This document shows, piece by piece, positions 1 through 15,980 of a DNA stretch of 64,000 bases. The DNA comes from Citreicoccus inhibens (GTDB lineage: Bacteria > Myxococcota > Myxococcia > Myxococcales > Myxococcaceae), in NCBI RefSeq assembly GCF_019039035.1, contig NZ_JAHNZT010000031.1, positions 1 through 64,000 of the forward strand. The letters are read 5' to 3'. Below the pieces are notes generated by a model, which worked only from the letters and a program-made list of their open reading frames with translations, searched no databases and was not told the DNA's origin. Both the position numbers and the translations under genes were made by a program. Within the stretch, counting starts at the first letter, position 1; each line of letters begins with the position of its first letter.

Positions 1-292
1 CATCACGCCGCACACGAAGTTCAAGGCCCAGATTTACGTGCTGTCGAAGGAGGAGGGTGGCCGTCACACCCCGTTCTTCAAGGGCTACCGTCCGCAGTTC
101 TACTTCCGCACCACGGACGTGACGGGTACGGTGAAGCTGCCGGACAACGTTGAAATGGTGATGCCGGGCGACAACATCGCGATCGAGGTGGAGTTGATCA
201 CCCCGGTGGCGATGGAGAAGGAGCTGCGGTTCGCCGTCCGCGAGGGCGGTCGCACGGTCGGCGCCGGCGTTGTTGCGGAGATCATCGCCTAG
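1..292 (+). CDS. tuf: Elongation factor Tu, C-terminal fragment (5' end outside window)
   Basis: The last 96 codons of EF-Tu, open from the window edge and ending in TAG. EF-Tu is the GTPase that delivers aminoacyl-tRNA to the ribosome. What is visible is the end of domain 2/3: the [20 protein letters not shown] stretch, then the VMPGDN and [28 protein letters not shown] signatures of domain 3. The GTP-binding domain lies upstream, outside the window. It is followed by rpmG, tRNA-Trp, secE and nusG, the order usual for the tuf copy next to the rpl-rpoBC cluster. Identity is very secure; whether the genome has a second tuf copy cannot be judged here. Confidence 0.97.
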   Translation, partial: ITPHTKFKAQIYVLSKEEGGRHTPFFKGYRPQFYFRTTDVTGTVKLPDNVEMVMPGDNIAIEVELITPVAMEKELRFAVREGGRTVGAGVVAEIIA

Positions 293-330
293 TCGGCTTT
301 GCCGACCAGGCCCCACGGGCACTGAGTGCC

Positions 331-361
331 GAGGGGAGGGCTACAATGTGGCCTTCCCCTC
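331..361 (+). other. Hairpin between tuf and rpmG (attenuator or processing site)
   Basis: An 11-bp stem with one G-U pair (331-341 with 351-361) and a 9-nt loop. It has no U-run, so it is not a classic terminator. The loop contains TACAAT (342-347), a possible -10 hexamer with no convincing -35. It may set the ratio of tuf to downstream transcription or be an RNase cleavage site. Confidence 0.45.
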
Positions 362-382
362 TCGCATCTGGTGAAATGAGCC

Positions 383-547
383 ATGCCGAAGGGTAATCGT
401 TCCATCATCTCGCTCGAGTGCACGACGTGCAAAGAGCGCAACTACACGACCACGAAGAACAAGCGGAAGAGTCAGGACAAGCTCGAGTTGAGCAAGTTCT
501 GTCCTCGCTGCCGCAAGCACACGGACCACAAAGAAGGTAAGGTCTAG
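383..547 (+). CDS. rpmG: 50S ribosomal protein L33
   Basis: 54-residue L33, a small protein of the large ribosomal subunit near the E site. It starts [20 protein letters not shown] and keeps both CxxC pairs (Cys13/16 and Cys40/43), so this is the zinc-binding (C+) form. The ATG at 383 is the only sensible start. It lies 90 nt after tuf and 23 nt before tRNA-Trp, a conserved tuf-rpmG-trnW-secE-nusG arrangement, and is probably co-transcribed with them. Confidence 0.96.
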   Translation: MPKGNRSIISLECTTCKERNYTTTKNKRKSQDKLELSKFCPRCRKHTDHKEGKV

Positions 548-570
548 GTCGGGTAGTTCACCGAAGGTTT

Positions 571-646
571 AGGCCAGTAGCTCCAACGGTAGAGCAGCGG
601 TCTCCAAATCCGCGTGTTGGGGGTTCGAATCCCTCCTGGCCTGCCA
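571..646 (+). tRNA. tRNA-Trp (anticodon CCA)
   Basis: A 76-nt cloverleaf. The acceptor stem AGGCCAG/CTGGCCT is perfect, the D arm is GCTC...GAGC, the anticodon loop is CTCCAAA with anticodon CCA, the T arm carries TTCGAAT, and the 3' CCA is encoded (644-646). The innermost anticodon-stem pair is a T-T mismatch. Its place directly upstream of secE is shared with many bacteria. Confidence 0.97.
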
Positions 647-656
647 GCTTCAGTAC

Positions 657-697
657 GGGGCCCCCGGTGCCAAGAGGTACCGGGGGTCCCTGCCTTT
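657..697 (+). terminator. Terminator-like hairpin after tRNA-Trp
   Basis: A 12-bp stem (657-668 with 679-690, one G-U pair) with a 10-nt loop, followed by TGCCTTTT. It lies between tRNA-Trp and secE, so it may end the tRNA transcript or attenuate read-through into secE-nusG. Confidence 0.7.
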
Positions 698-732
698 TCG
701 CAGTCCCGCATCCGCAGTCCTCGTGAGGCACC

Positions 733-1176
733 ATGGCGACGGCATCAGAGGCCAGCCAGCAGGCTAACCGCTCGGGCATGGACCCGAAGCGGCTCGTTGT
801 CATTTTCTATCTCATTGCCGGCATCGTCCTCGCCCTGTTCCTGGAGCATGTCTTCGGGCTGCTGTGGGCGCGGATTGGCTGGAACGACCGAGAGCTCTTC
901 GAGGGGTTGGGCTGGCGCGTCTCGTCCCTGGTCGGCTATCTGCTCGCCCTGGCGCTGGTCGTGGGCGCGTACGTCAACCCGAAGAGCCACGCCCTGTCCG
1001 TGGACGTCGCCACCGAGTTGATGAAGGTCACCTGGCCTTCCTGGTCGGAGACCCGGGCGTCGACGCTGGCCGTGGTCGTGGCCTCGGTTGTGGCCGCGGT
1101 GCTGCTCTTCTTCATCGACACCGTCGCCTACAACTTGATGGTGGAGTGGCTGCCAGCTGTCTGGGGGAAGCTGTAA
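733..1176 (+). CDS. secE: Preprotein translocase subunit SecE
   Basis: 147-residue SecE, the small essential subunit of the SecYEG channel in the inner membrane. Three hydrophobic segments are visible (about residues 21-44, 63-81 and 112-135), as in the long enterobacterial form; many bacteria have only the last. The amphipathic [17 protein letters not shown] stretch (95-111) before the final helix is the family signature. GAGG lies 5 nt before the ATG. The stop overlaps the nusG start (TAATG), so the two genes are translationally coupled, the near-universal secE-nusG arrangement. Confidence 0.96.
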   Translation: MATASEASQQANRSGMDPKRLVVIFYLIAGIVLALFLEHVFGLLWARIGWNDRELFEGLGWRVSSLVGYLLALALVVGAYVNPKSHALSVDVATELMKVTWPSWSETRASTLAVVVASVVAAVLLFFIDTVAYNLMVEWLPAVWGKL

Positions 1177-1718
1177 TGGCGATGAAATGGTACGTGGTCC
1201 ACACCTACTCGAACTTCGAGAACCAGGCGAAGAAGAGCCTGGAGGAGAAGGTCCGGCTCGAGGGCCTGCAGGATCAGTTCGGTGAGATCCTGATCCCGAT
1301 GGAGCAGGTCGTCGAGATGGTGAAGGGCGAGAAGAAGACGTCTCGCCGCAAGTTCTTCCCGGGCTACATCTTCGTGCAGATGGAGCTGAACGATCGCACC
1401 TGGCACCTGGTGAAGAACACGCCGAAGATCACCGGCTTCCCCGGCGCGGCTCAGAATCAGCAGCCCACGCCCATCTCGGATGCGGAAGTGACGCGCCTGA
1501 CGTCGCAGATCTCCGAGGGGACCCTCAAGCCCAAGCCCAAGGTGCAGTTCGAGGATGGGGATACGGTGCGCGTCATCGACGGCCCGTTCGCCAACTTCAA
1601 CGGCACGGTGGAAGAGGTCAACGCGGAGAAGGGCCGCGTGAAGGTGCTCGTGAGCATCTTCGGTCGCGCGACCCCCGTCGAACTGGATTTCATGCAGGTG
1701 GAGAAGACCACCGGCTAG
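1176..1718 (+). CDS. nusG: Transcription termination/antitermination factor NusG
   Basis: 180-residue NusG, which binds RNA polymerase and links it to Rho or to ribosomal S10. The N-terminal NGN domain begins [14 protein letters not shown] and includes [13 protein letters not shown] (about 57-69). The C-terminal KOW domain holds [19 protein letters not shown] (about 124-142). The length is typical. The ATG at 1176 overlaps the secE stop codon by one base. A longer upstream open frame is only read-through across secE in another frame. Confidence 0.97.
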   Translation: MAMKWYVVHTYSNFENQAKKSLEEKVRLEGLQDQFGEILIPMEQVVEMVKGEKKTSRRKFFPGYIFVQMELNDRTWHLVKNTPKITGFPGAAQNQQPTPISDAEVTRLTSQISEGTLKPKPKVQFEDGDTVRVIDGPFANFNGTVEEVNAEKGRVKVLVSIFGRATPVELDFMQVEKTTG

Positions 1719-1755
1719 TTGAAGCTTCCACGCCTCCTCATGGGCGTGGACCCAC

Positions 1756-1798
1756 GGGTGGGAGGGTTGCCCCGTCTGGCAACCCGACTGAACCACCC
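1756..1798 (+). promoter_or_regulatory. Structured rplK leader, candidate L1 autoregulatory site
   Basis: Two stacked helices in the leader: an outer 6-bp stem (1756-1761 with 1793-1798) and an inner perfect 8-bp stem (1764-1771 with 1778-1785), separated by an asymmetric internal loop (GA on one side, GACTGAA on the other). It ends 23 nt before the rplK start. In many bacteria L1 represses the L11-L1 operon by binding an asymmetric-loop hairpin that mimics its 23S rRNA site. The fit is structural; the assignment to L1 is inference. Confidence 0.5.
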
Positions 1799-1821
1799 CC
1801 TCGAAAGGCAGCAGTCAGCCG

Positions 1822-2268
1822 ATGAAGAAGGTCACAGGACAGGTCAAGCTGCAGATTCCCGCCGGTAAGGCGAACCCCGCTCCGCCGATCGGCCCCGCGC
1901 TCGGTCAGCAGGGCGTGAACATCATGGAGTTCTGCAAGCAGTTCAACGCGAAGACCCAGGCGGAGGCCAAGGAAGGTCTGATCATCCCGGTGATCATCAC
2001 CGTGTATCAGGACCGTTCCTTCACCTTCATCCTGAAGACGCCTCCGGCGGCCATCCTCATCAAGAAGGCCGCGGGTCTCCACACGGAGAAGAAGAAGGGG
2101 TCGGGCGCGAAGAAGCCGGGCAAGGAGAAGGTGGGACAGATCACCCGGGCTCAGCTCCAGGAGATCGCCAAGAAGAAGATCCAGGACACCACCGCCGCGT
2201 CGCTCGAGGCCTGCATGAACACCATTGCTGGCACCGCGCGCTCCATGGGCATCGACGTCGTCGGCTAG
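1822..2268 (+). CDS. rplK: 50S ribosomal protein L11
   Basis: 148-residue L11, the protein at the GTPase-associated centre and the thiostrepton site. The N-terminal domain has the conserved proline-rich [20 protein letters not shown] and [13 protein letters not shown]; the C-terminal RNA-binding domain has the KTPPAA region and the end [12 protein letters not shown]. It is a few residues longer than the E. coli protein. It is followed after 28 nt by rplA in a two-gene L11-L1 unit. Confidence 0.97.
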   Translation: MKKVTGQVKLQIPAGKANPAPPIGPALGQQGVNIMEFCKQFNAKTQAEAKEGLIIPVIITVYQDRSFTFILKTPPAAILIKKAAGLHTEKKKGSGAKKPGKEKVGQITRAQLQEIAKKKIQDTTAASLEACMNTIAGTARSMGIDVVG

Positions 2269-2296
2269 TCCGCCCCCACCTACGAGGAATCCTGTC

Positions 2297-3010
2297 ATGG
2301 CTCAGAATGGGAAGAAGTTCCGCGCGGCTGCCGAACTGGTGGACCGCAACAAGCGCTATCCGATCGCCGAGGGCTTTCAGCTCCTGAAGAAGACGGTCGA
2401 CTCCCGCGCGACGAAGTACGACCAGACGGTCGACGTGGCCATCAACCTGGGTGTGGACCCGAAGCACGCGGACCAGATGGTCCGTGGCGCTGTCGTCCTC
2501 CCCCACGGCACGGGTGCCACCGTGCGCGTCGCCGTGTTCGCCAAGGGCGAGCGCGCCACCGAGGCGGCCAACGCGGGCGCGGACGTGGTGGGCGCCGAGG
2601 ATCTGCAGAAGCGCATCGAGGAGGGCTTCCTCGATTTCGACACCGTCATCGCCACCCCGGACATGATGGGTGTCGTCGGTCGCCTCGGTAAGGTGCTCGG
2701 TCCCCGCGGCCTCATGCCGAACCCGAAGGTCGGCACGGTGACCATGGACGTCGCCAAGGCCATCCGCGAGTCCAAGGGCGGTAAGGTTGACTTCCGCGCC
2801 GAGAAGGCCGGTATCGTCCACGCGAAGATGGGCAAGTCCTCCTTCACGGCGGACAAGCTCGAGGCCAACCTCAACGCCCTGCTGGATCACGTGATGAAGC
2901 TCAAGCCGGCCACGGCGAAGGGCGTCTACCTGAAGGGCATCGCGATCTCGACCACGATGGGCCCGGGCATCAAGCTCGACACCACCGAGGTCCTGCTCCG
3001 TCACCGGTAG
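2297..3010 (+). CDS. rplA: 50S ribosomal protein L1
   Basis: 237-residue L1, the mobile L1-stalk protein and usual translational repressor of its own operon. Start chosen at ATG 2297 ([21 protein letters not shown]), preceded by GAGGAA; an in-frame extension into rplK is not family sequence. Signature stretches: [36 protein letters not shown] and [17 protein letters not shown]. It ends the operon; a strong terminator follows about 105 nt downstream. Confidence 0.97.
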   Translation: MAQNGKKFRAAAELVDRNKRYPIAEGFQLLKKTVDSRATKYDQTVDVAINLGVDPKHADQMVRGAVVLPHGTGATVRVAVFAKGERATEAANAGADVVGAEDLQKRIEEGFLDFDTVIATPDMMGVVGRLGKVLGPRGLMPNPKVGTVTMDVAKAIRESKGGKVDFRAEKAGIVHAKMGKSSFTADKLEANLNALLDHVMKLKPATAKGVYLKGIAISTTMGPGIKLDTTEVLLRHR

Positions 3011-3115
3011 TCCACCGGCAGGGTAGGGGGCCTGGGAAGCGCACGCTCCACGTCCAGCGCGTGCCCAGGTTCACTCCCCAACATTCATCACTCAGAAAGT
3101 TCTGGATCTTTGCTG

Positions 3116-3143
3116 AAGCCGGGGGTATAGGCCCCCGGCTTTT
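3116..3143 (+). terminator. Intrinsic terminator of the rplK-rplA operon
   Basis: A perfect 10-bp stem (3116-3125 with 3132-3141) with a 6-nt loop, ending in TTTT (3140-3143). It separates the L11-L1 unit from L10-L7/L12. Confidence 0.85.
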
Positions 3144-3189
3144 GCAATTGGGGCGCCATGTCGAGAGACACGGTGTCCCGACCTGGTCC

Positions 3190-3220
3190 ATGACAGCAGG
3201 GACCGGAACGGCGGTAGGGG
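3190..3220 (+). promoter_or_regulatory. Possible promoter for rplJ-rplL
   Basis: ATGACA (3190-3195), a 19-nt spacer and TAGGGG (3215-3220). Transcription would begin about where the L10-leader structure starts. The -10 match is weak; position is the main support. Confidence 0.3.
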
Positions 3221-3224
3221 CTCA

Positions 3225-3400
3225 CCCGTTGGCAACCGGGCAACCGGTCGGGTCGTCTCATCCTCCTCCGGTTCAAACGACCGTAAGGTCAGCCCTGCCG
3301 AGACTGGAGGTGCGGTGCGGTGCCTTCTCGGAGGCTCCTCTCGCTCTCTGCCGCTTTGGCCCAGGCATCACGCCCGCCGACCACGGTGGGCCATAAAGGA
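3225..3400 (+). promoter_or_regulatory. Ribosomal protein L10 leader (autoregulatory)
   Basis: A structured leader directly upstream of rplJ. It contains CCGAGACTGGAGGTGC (3298-3313), which resembles the conserved AGACnGnAGGUGC kink-turn element bound by the L10(L12)4 complex, followed by complementary CTTCTCGGAGG/CCTCTCG stretches. L10 leaders lie at this position in most bacteria and repress rplJL translation. Exact boundaries cannot be set by eye. Confidence 0.6.
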
Positions 3401-3405
3401 GGTGA
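3394..3405 (+). promoter_or_regulatory. Extended Shine-Dalgarno site of rplJ
   Basis: TAAAGGAGGTGA is complementary to the whole usual 3' end of 16S rRNA. It lies 6 nt before the GTG start at 3412, so it fixes that start and points to very high initiation under L10 control. Confidence 0.85.
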
Positions 3406-3411
3406 GTCAAG

Positions 3412-3933
3412 GTGCAGAAGAGCGAGAAGGAAGAGTTGATCAAGGAACTCCACGAGAAGTTCGCCAAGACGAAGTCGGCCGTGGTGGCCGAGTTCTCCAA
3501 GGTGGACGTGGAGACTGTGACCAAGCTGCGCAAGAAGTTCCGCGAGGGCAAGGTCGAGTACAAGGTCATCAAGAACACGCTGGCGCGCCGGGCTGCTGAG
3601 GGCACGTCGGTGTCGGCGATTTCTGCTGACTTCACCGGTCCCGTGGCGCTGTGCATCAGCTACGACGACATGGTGGCCCCGGCCAAGATTCTCACCGAGT
3701 TCATCAAGGACTTGGAGACGATCAAGATCCGGAGCGCGGTCGTTGATGGCCGCCGCGTGGATGTCAACGGCGTGAAGGCCCTGGCGAAGCTGCCGGGTCT
3801 CACGGAGCTCCGCGGACAGCTGCTCGGCATGCTCAACCAGCCGGCTTCCAAGCTGGTGCGGACCATCGCAGCTCCTGGGTCTCAGCTGGCACGGGTCGTC
3901 CAGGCCCATGCCGACAAGGCGCAGGGACAGTAA
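3412..3933 (+). CDS. rplJ: 50S ribosomal protein L10
   Basis: 173-residue L10, the base of the L7/L12 stalk. It begins at a GTG fixed by the extended Shine-Dalgarno site. Conserved parts: KEELIKELHEKFAKTKSAVV at the N-terminus, EYKVIKNTLARRA (about 45-57) and GQLLGMLNQPASKLVRTIAA towards the C-terminus, where L7/L12 dimers bind. It is 93 nt upstream of rplL. Translation is probably repressed by L10-L12 through the leader. Confidence 0.97.
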   Translation: MQKSEKEELIKELHEKFAKTKSAVVAEFSKVDVETVTKLRKKFREGKVEYKVIKNTLARRAAEGTSVSAISADFTGPVALCISYDDMVAPAKILTEFIKDLETIKIRSAVVDGRRVDVNGVKALAKLPGLTELRGQLLGMLNQPASKLVRTIAAPGSQLARVVQAHADKAQGQ

Positions 3934-4026
3934 TCGTTCCGAGAAGTTATTCTACCGCAACCTTTCCGGCCGGTTCTGCCCCTGGGGGTGGCTGGCCGTT
4001 AGTCGAACAGAGAAGGACACAGTTCC

Positions 4027-4398
4027 ATGGCAGATCTGAACGCGATTGTTGAGCAGCTCTCCTCCCTGACCATCCTGGAGGCCGCTGACCTGGTGAAGCA
4101 GCTCGAGGCCAAGTGGGGCGTCTCCGCCGCCGCCGCTGTTGCCGTGGCCGCCGGCCCGGCCGCCGCCGCTGCGCCTGTTGAGGAGAAGACGGAGTTCACG
4201 GTGGTTCTCGCGAACGCGGGTGCCAACAAGATCAACGTCATCAAGGAGATCCGTGCGATCACCGGCCTGGGCCTGAAGGAGGCCAAGGACCTGGTCGAGG
4301 GCGCGCCCAAGACCGTCAAGGAGGGCGTCAACAAGGACGACGCCAAGAAGATCAAGGAGCAGCTGGTCGCTGCTGGCGCCACCGTCGAGGTCAAGTAG
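4027..4398 (+). CDS. rplL: 50S ribosomal protein L7/L12
   Basis: 123-residue L7/L12, the multi-copy stalk protein that recruits translational GTPases. The N-terminal dimerisation domain ([21 protein letters not shown]) is followed by an Ala-rich flexible hinge (about 36-52). The C-terminal factor-binding domain contains [29 protein letters not shown] and [27 protein letters not shown] lies upstream of the ATG. Confidence 0.98.
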   Translation: MADLNAIVEQLSSLTILEAADLVKQLEAKWGVSAAAAVAVAAGPAAAAAPVEEKTEFTVVLANAGANKINVIKEIRAITGLGLKEAKDLVEGAPKTVKEGVNKDDAKKIKEQLVAAGATVEVK

Positions 4399-4407
4399 TA
4401 CCCCGCA

Positions 4408-4444
4408 GGAGCTGCCTGATTCTCGGGAAATTCCAGGCAGCTTC
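4408..4444 (+). other. Hairpin just after rplL
   Basis: An 11-bp stem with one G-U pair (4408-4418 with 4434-4444) and a 15-nt loop, starting 10 nt after the rplL stop, without a U-run. Attenuation or RNase III processing between rplL and rpoB is known in other bacteria; here it is inferred from position. Confidence 0.5.
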
Positions 4445-4460
4445 CTGACCGGATGAGCAG

Positions 4461-4492
4461 GCCGGCGCTCCCTATGTTGGGGCGCCGGCTTT
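4461..4492 (+). terminator. Attenuator/terminator between rplL and rpoB
   Basis: A perfect outer 8-bp stem (4461-4468 with 4482-4489) extended by an inner CC/GG pair, followed by TTT. Partial termination here would lower rpoBC relative to rplJL, as in other bacteria. Confidence 0.65.
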
Positions 4493-4577
4493 GCCCATTT
4501 GCCAGTTGACAAATTTCCCGGCGCCGCCGCGCGTTACTGAAGTTTGCCCCGCCCGAGCAGCCGTCCCCGGAGACCGA

Positions 4578-8804
<4,227 letters not shown>

Positions 8805-8824
8805 AGAAGCCGGTGCGCCCGCCT

Positions 8825-8868
8825 GACGGGTCGTTCCCGCTCCCTCGTCGAGGGAGCGGGCGGCCCGT
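8825..8868 (+). other. Long GC-rich hairpin between rpoB and rpoC
   Basis: An inner 11-bp stem (8836-8846 with 8850-8860) with a 3-nt loop, flanked by a shorter outer ACGGG/CCCGT pairing. No U-run follows. Probably a processing or pausing element rather than a full terminator, since rpoC needs read-through. Confidence 0.5.
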
Positions 8869-8928
8869 TCTGGGGCGGGGGCCCGAAACATTTGGCGCTG
8901 AGGCGCTCAGAAAGTTTTCGGAGGCAAC

Positions 8929-13143
<4,215 letters not shown>

Positions 13144-13182
13144 GCGCGCACCGGTTCGCCGGAGCCTCTCAAGCTTGTCCAG

Positions 13183-13220
13183 CCGCCGTCCGGCCTTGAG
13201 CCGGGCGGCGGTTTTCATTT
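13183..13220 (+). terminator. Terminator of rpoBC
   Basis: A 12-bp stem with one G-U pair (13183-13194 with 13200-13211), a 5-nt loop, then TTTTCATTTT. The clearest intrinsic terminator in the window. Confidence 0.92.
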
Positions 13221-13245
13221 TGTCCGGGGCTTCCTTGTCCTCGCC

Positions 13246-13274
13246 TTGACGGTGATGGCGCAGCGCGTTACGTT
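13246..13274 (+). promoter_or_regulatory. Promoter candidate for the first phasin-like gene
   Basis: TTGACG (13246-13251), a 17-nt spacer and TACGTT (13269-13274), directly after the rpoC terminator and 47 nt before the next start codon. Resembles a housekeeping sigma-70 promoter. Confidence 0.55.
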
Positions 13275-13321
13275 GACGCGGACTGTTAACCCGAGCCCGC
13301 GATGAACGGGGGGAGAGCCAC

Positions 13322-13786
13322 ATGACGACGAGCGAGAAGACGGTGGAGCAGGCCGAGAAGAATGGCGTGGCCCACAACGTGGAGGGCTTCCTGAAGGAGC
13401 AACTGGCGCAGGCCCAGAAGCGACTCGAGGGGTTGGAGGGCGAGGCCAGCAAGGTGATGAAGACGCTGGAGTCGCGCGGGCAGGAGGCCGCCAAGGAGGT
13501 CCAGCAGCTGTGGACGAAGCTGCAGGCCGGTGAGCTGCTCACGGACCCGCGCGTGCAGGAACTGGGCAAGAAGGTGGACGCGGCGGGCTCGGAGCTGCGC
13601 AAGCGGCTGGACACGCTGCAGACCCGCGTCGTCGAGGCGGTGGGCGTGGCGAGCCAGTCCCAGGTGCAGTCCCTCAACCAGGAGCTGTCGAAGCTCTCGA
13701 AGAAGCTCGACATGCTGCTCAAGCCGTCGCGCCGCGTGAATGGGGCCAAGGTCAGCGGCAACTCCGCGTCCGCGCCGCGCGCCTGA
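13322..13786 (+). CDS. Phasin-like coiled-coil protein
   Basis: 154 residues, almost wholly helical and charged, with heptad-like patterns (EQLAQAQKRLEGLEGEASKV; ELSKLSKKLDMLL) and a short basic tail. Composition and the LQTRVVEAVGVASQSQVQSL stretch resemble phasin-family proteins, which coat polyhydroxyalkanoate granules, but no PHA synthase is nearby. No signal peptide or membrane segment. GGGGGGAG lies upstream of the ATG. It could instead be a structural coiled-coil protein. A second protein of similar type follows after 185 nt. Confidence 0.6.
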   Translation: MTTSEKTVEQAEKNGVAHNVEGFLKEQLAQAQKRLEGLEGEASKVMKTLESRGQEAAKEVQQLWTKLQAGELLTDPRVQELGKKVDAAGSELRKRLDTLQTRVVEAVGVASQSQVQSLNQELSKLSKKLDMLLKPSRRVNGAKVSGNSASAPRA

Positions 13787-13971
13787 CCGTCCTCGGTAGG
13801 ACATCTGGGCTCGCAGGCTGCGCTGGTTTTCCACGAGTGGACGACTGGCGTCCGAGGTAGCGGGCCGTCGTTCCCTTCGCCGCGGGGGTGTGCTTATTTC
13901 CGCCCCCTCCCAATTGATCCACCCCCCCCCGGGCCCGAGCGGGTCCGAGGCGTACCTCCCGGAGCGACCCC

Positions 13972-14322
13972 ATGGACAACAAGCCCGAGGCCCCCCGAGA
14001 GAAGCACCCCGTTGCCGAGACGTTCGAGCGCATCTGGAGCCAGGCGCTCCTCGCGGTGAACACCGCGGAAGAGGAGGCCTCGCGGGCCGTGCAGCGGGTG
14101 GCGTCCGTGGCGGGGTGGAGCCAGGACGAGGTGAAGCGGCAGGCGCGTGAATGGACCGAGCGCCTGACGGGTCATCGCAAGGACCTGGAGCACAACGTGG
14201 AGGACCGGGTGCGCACCGCCCTGTCGCGGCTGAAGCTGCCCCGGCGCGAGGAACTCCAGGCGTTTGGCAGCCGGCTGGAGCGCCTGGCCGCGCGAATCCA
14301 GGACCTGGAGCACCGCAAGTGA
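13972..14322 (+). CDS. Phasin-like (PhaF/PhaI-type) helical protein
   Basis: 116 residues, helical and highly charged. The C-terminal RREELQAFGSRLERLAARIQ (about 93-112) matches the pattern at the end of PHA granule-associated phasins (PSREELEALSARLDALAARL-like). The function suggested is granule surface or general coiled-coil scaffolding. Its stop overlaps the start of the next gene by 4 nt (GTGA), so it is co-translated with the lytic transglycosylase, which makes a role near the envelope also possible. Confidence 0.6.
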   Translation: MDNKPEAPREKHPVAETFERIWSQALLAVNTAEEEASRAVQRVASVAGWSQDEVKRQAREWTERLTGHRKDLEHNVEDRVRTALSRLKLPRREELQAFGSRLERLAARIQDLEHRK

Positions 14323-15077
14323 CGACCTCTTCCGCCTCGGGCGGGAGGTCCTTGGGGACACGGTTTTTCGAGCGACTCCATGCCCTGAGTTCAGGTTGCT
14401 CGCGGCTGCCCATGCTGGCGGGCGTGGCGCTCGTGGTGTCGGCGCGGGTGGTTCCGCTCCTGGAGGACCCGTCGGCGCAGCCGATGGTCCCCGAGGCGGT
14501 GGTGGCCGAGTCTGTGTCGCCCGAGGGAGCGCTCATCGACGTCGTGCTGGCCAAGCGGGCGCCGGACCTGGGCCTCACCTTGCGCCGTCGGCTGGGGCAG
14601 GCCATCGACGAAGAGTCCCGCCGCACCGGGTATGATCCGCTGCTGGTGCTCGCGCTCATCGACGTGGAATCCGACTTCGAGGAGGAGGCTCTCTCCGAGA
14701 AGGGCGCGCGGGGGCTGATGCAGATCAAGCCCAGCACGCTGCACTTCCTGGCGGAGAAGGAAGGGCTGCGGCTGTCCCGTGAGGAAGTGATGTCCGACCC
14801 GGCGTTGTGCCTCCGGTTGGGCATTCGCTACCTGCGGACGTTGCAGGACCGATTCGGCGGGGACCTGGACCTGGCGCTCATGGCCTACAACGCCGGTCCC
14901 ACGCGAATCCGCGACGCCATGAAGGCCGGGGACCTGGATCGGTTCCGGCGCTATCCGCGCGCCGTCCGGCGTGACTTCCGGCGGTTCCGGGAGGGCCACG
15001 GCCTGGGCGGAGACTGGGCGCTGGCGCAGCGAGAACTGCCGACGGCGGGTGAGCCCGAGCCCTCGACGGCTCCCTGA
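14319..15077 (+). CDS. SLT-family lytic transglycosylase
   Basis: 252 residues from GTG 14319, which overlaps the upstream stop. The enzyme would cleave peptidoglycan glycan strands between MurNAc and GlcNAc with formation of 1,6-anhydroMurNAc. An N-terminal hydrophobic segment (about 30-47) is a likely signal anchor. The catalytic domain shows LIDVESDF with the catalytic Glu117, then GARGLMQIKPST (129-140), the conserved LGIRYL and the AYNAGP motif. The C-terminal tail is Arg-rich. It lies between phasin-like genes and two unknown envelope-type genes. Confidence 0.88.
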   Translation: MTTSSASGGRSLGTRFFERLHALSSGCSRLPMLAGVALVVSARVVPLLEDPSAQPMVPEAVVAESVSPEGALIDVVLAKRAPDLGLTLRRRLGQAIDEESRRTGYDPLLVLALIDVESDFEEEALSEKGARGLMQIKPSTLHFLAEKEGLRLSREEVMSDPALCLRLGIRYLRTLQDRFGGDLDLALMAYNAGPTRIRDAMKAGDLDRFRRYPRAVRRDFRRFREGHGLGGDWALAQRELPTAGEPEPSTAP

Positions 15078-15209
15078 GCCTTGGGGAGATGAATCTCCGA
15101 GGTGTTCGTGCGCTCCATGCAGGCACACGCGCGCCTTGTCCCGTCCCGCAGGGTGCGATAAGTCGTTGCAAGTCCCCGGGACTGTTGAAGATTCCCAGGA
15201 GGCTCGACC

Positions 15210-15953
15210 ATGCCCCGCACGTTTCCTCGCGCCGTCCTCGCCGCCGCGGTCCTCGCGGCCCCCGCCGTGGCGCTCGCTGGCTCTGTCTACCTCAATGGCA
15301 TCAAGATCGACGGGGTGACGAACCAGCGGTTCGAGAAGGCCACCGTCCGCATCGATGAGCAGGGGAACATCTACATCGAGGCGCAGGGGTACGCGGCGCG
15401 GGTGATGTCCGTACCGGCTCCGGCCGCGCCCGTCGCAACGACGCCCACGCCGGCGCCTGCGCCTCCCGCCGCGGTCGCGGTGCCCGCCTCGGCGACGAAG
15501 GAGCCCGCGCCTCAGGCAGTCCCGGCCGCGGGACCGCCTCCCGCCGCGTCACCCACTCCGGCGACACCGCCCCCCGCCGTGACGGGGCCCGCGCGCCTCA
15601 CCCAGCGCTACTGGCTGGTGACGGAGCAGAGCGTGCCGGGGATGACGGAGTACGACATCGACCTGTACTTGAACTCGCGCTGGGTGCGGAAGCTGCGCAA
15701 CAACGAGGAGCAGGTGGTGATGGACATCACCAAGAACCTGCTCCCCGGCGACAACACGGTGACGCTCATCGCCCACAAGTCGGCGGTGGGGAGTCGGCGC
15801 AGCGTGTCTGCGCAGCACGTGTTCCGGGTCATCATGGGGGAGGGGAATGAGGGCGGCGGCAACGTGATGATCGACAACCCGCTCATTCGCTTCCAGGCGA
15901 CCGCGGCCGATACCCAGGACATCACGAAGGAGTTCACCCTCACCACGCGCTGA
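15210..15953 (+). CDS. Secreted protein with Pro/Ala-rich linker, function unknown
   Basis: 247 residues. A Sec signal peptide (MPRTFPRAVLAAAVLAAPAVALAG, likely cut after ALA) is followed by a short domain (SVYLNGIKIDGVTNQRFEKA, about 24-70), a long Pro/Ala/Thr-rich linker (about 70-132) and a beta-rich C-terminal domain (RYWLVTEQSVPGMTEYDIDL onward). AGGAGG precedes the ATG. I do not recognise the family. The layout suggests a periplasmic or surface protein with two domains on a flexible tether. It is just upstream of an unknown gene and tgl. Confidence 0.8.
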   Translation: MPRTFPRAVLAAAVLAAPAVALAGSVYLNGIKIDGVTNQRFEKATVRIDEQGNIYIEAQGYAARVMSVPAPAAPVATTPTPAPAPPAAVAVPASATKEPAPQAVPAAGPPPAASPTPATPPPAVTGPARLTQRYWLVTEQSVPGMTEYDIDLYLNSRWVRKLRNNEEQVVMDITKNLLPGDNTVTLIAHKSAVGSRRSVSAQHVFRVIMGEGNEGGGNVMIDNPLIRFQATAADTQDITKEFTLTTR

Positions 15954-15980
15954 GGCGCCGTGAGGGGAACGGAGACCCAC

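Larger units (their letters stand above)
3011..3411 (+). other. Non-coding region between rplA and rplJ
   Basis: A 401-nt gap without a credible gene. It holds a terminator (3116-3143), a weak promoter candidate (3190-3220), the probable L10 leader (about 3225-3400) and an extended Shine-Dalgarno site before rplJ. Confidence 0.8.
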
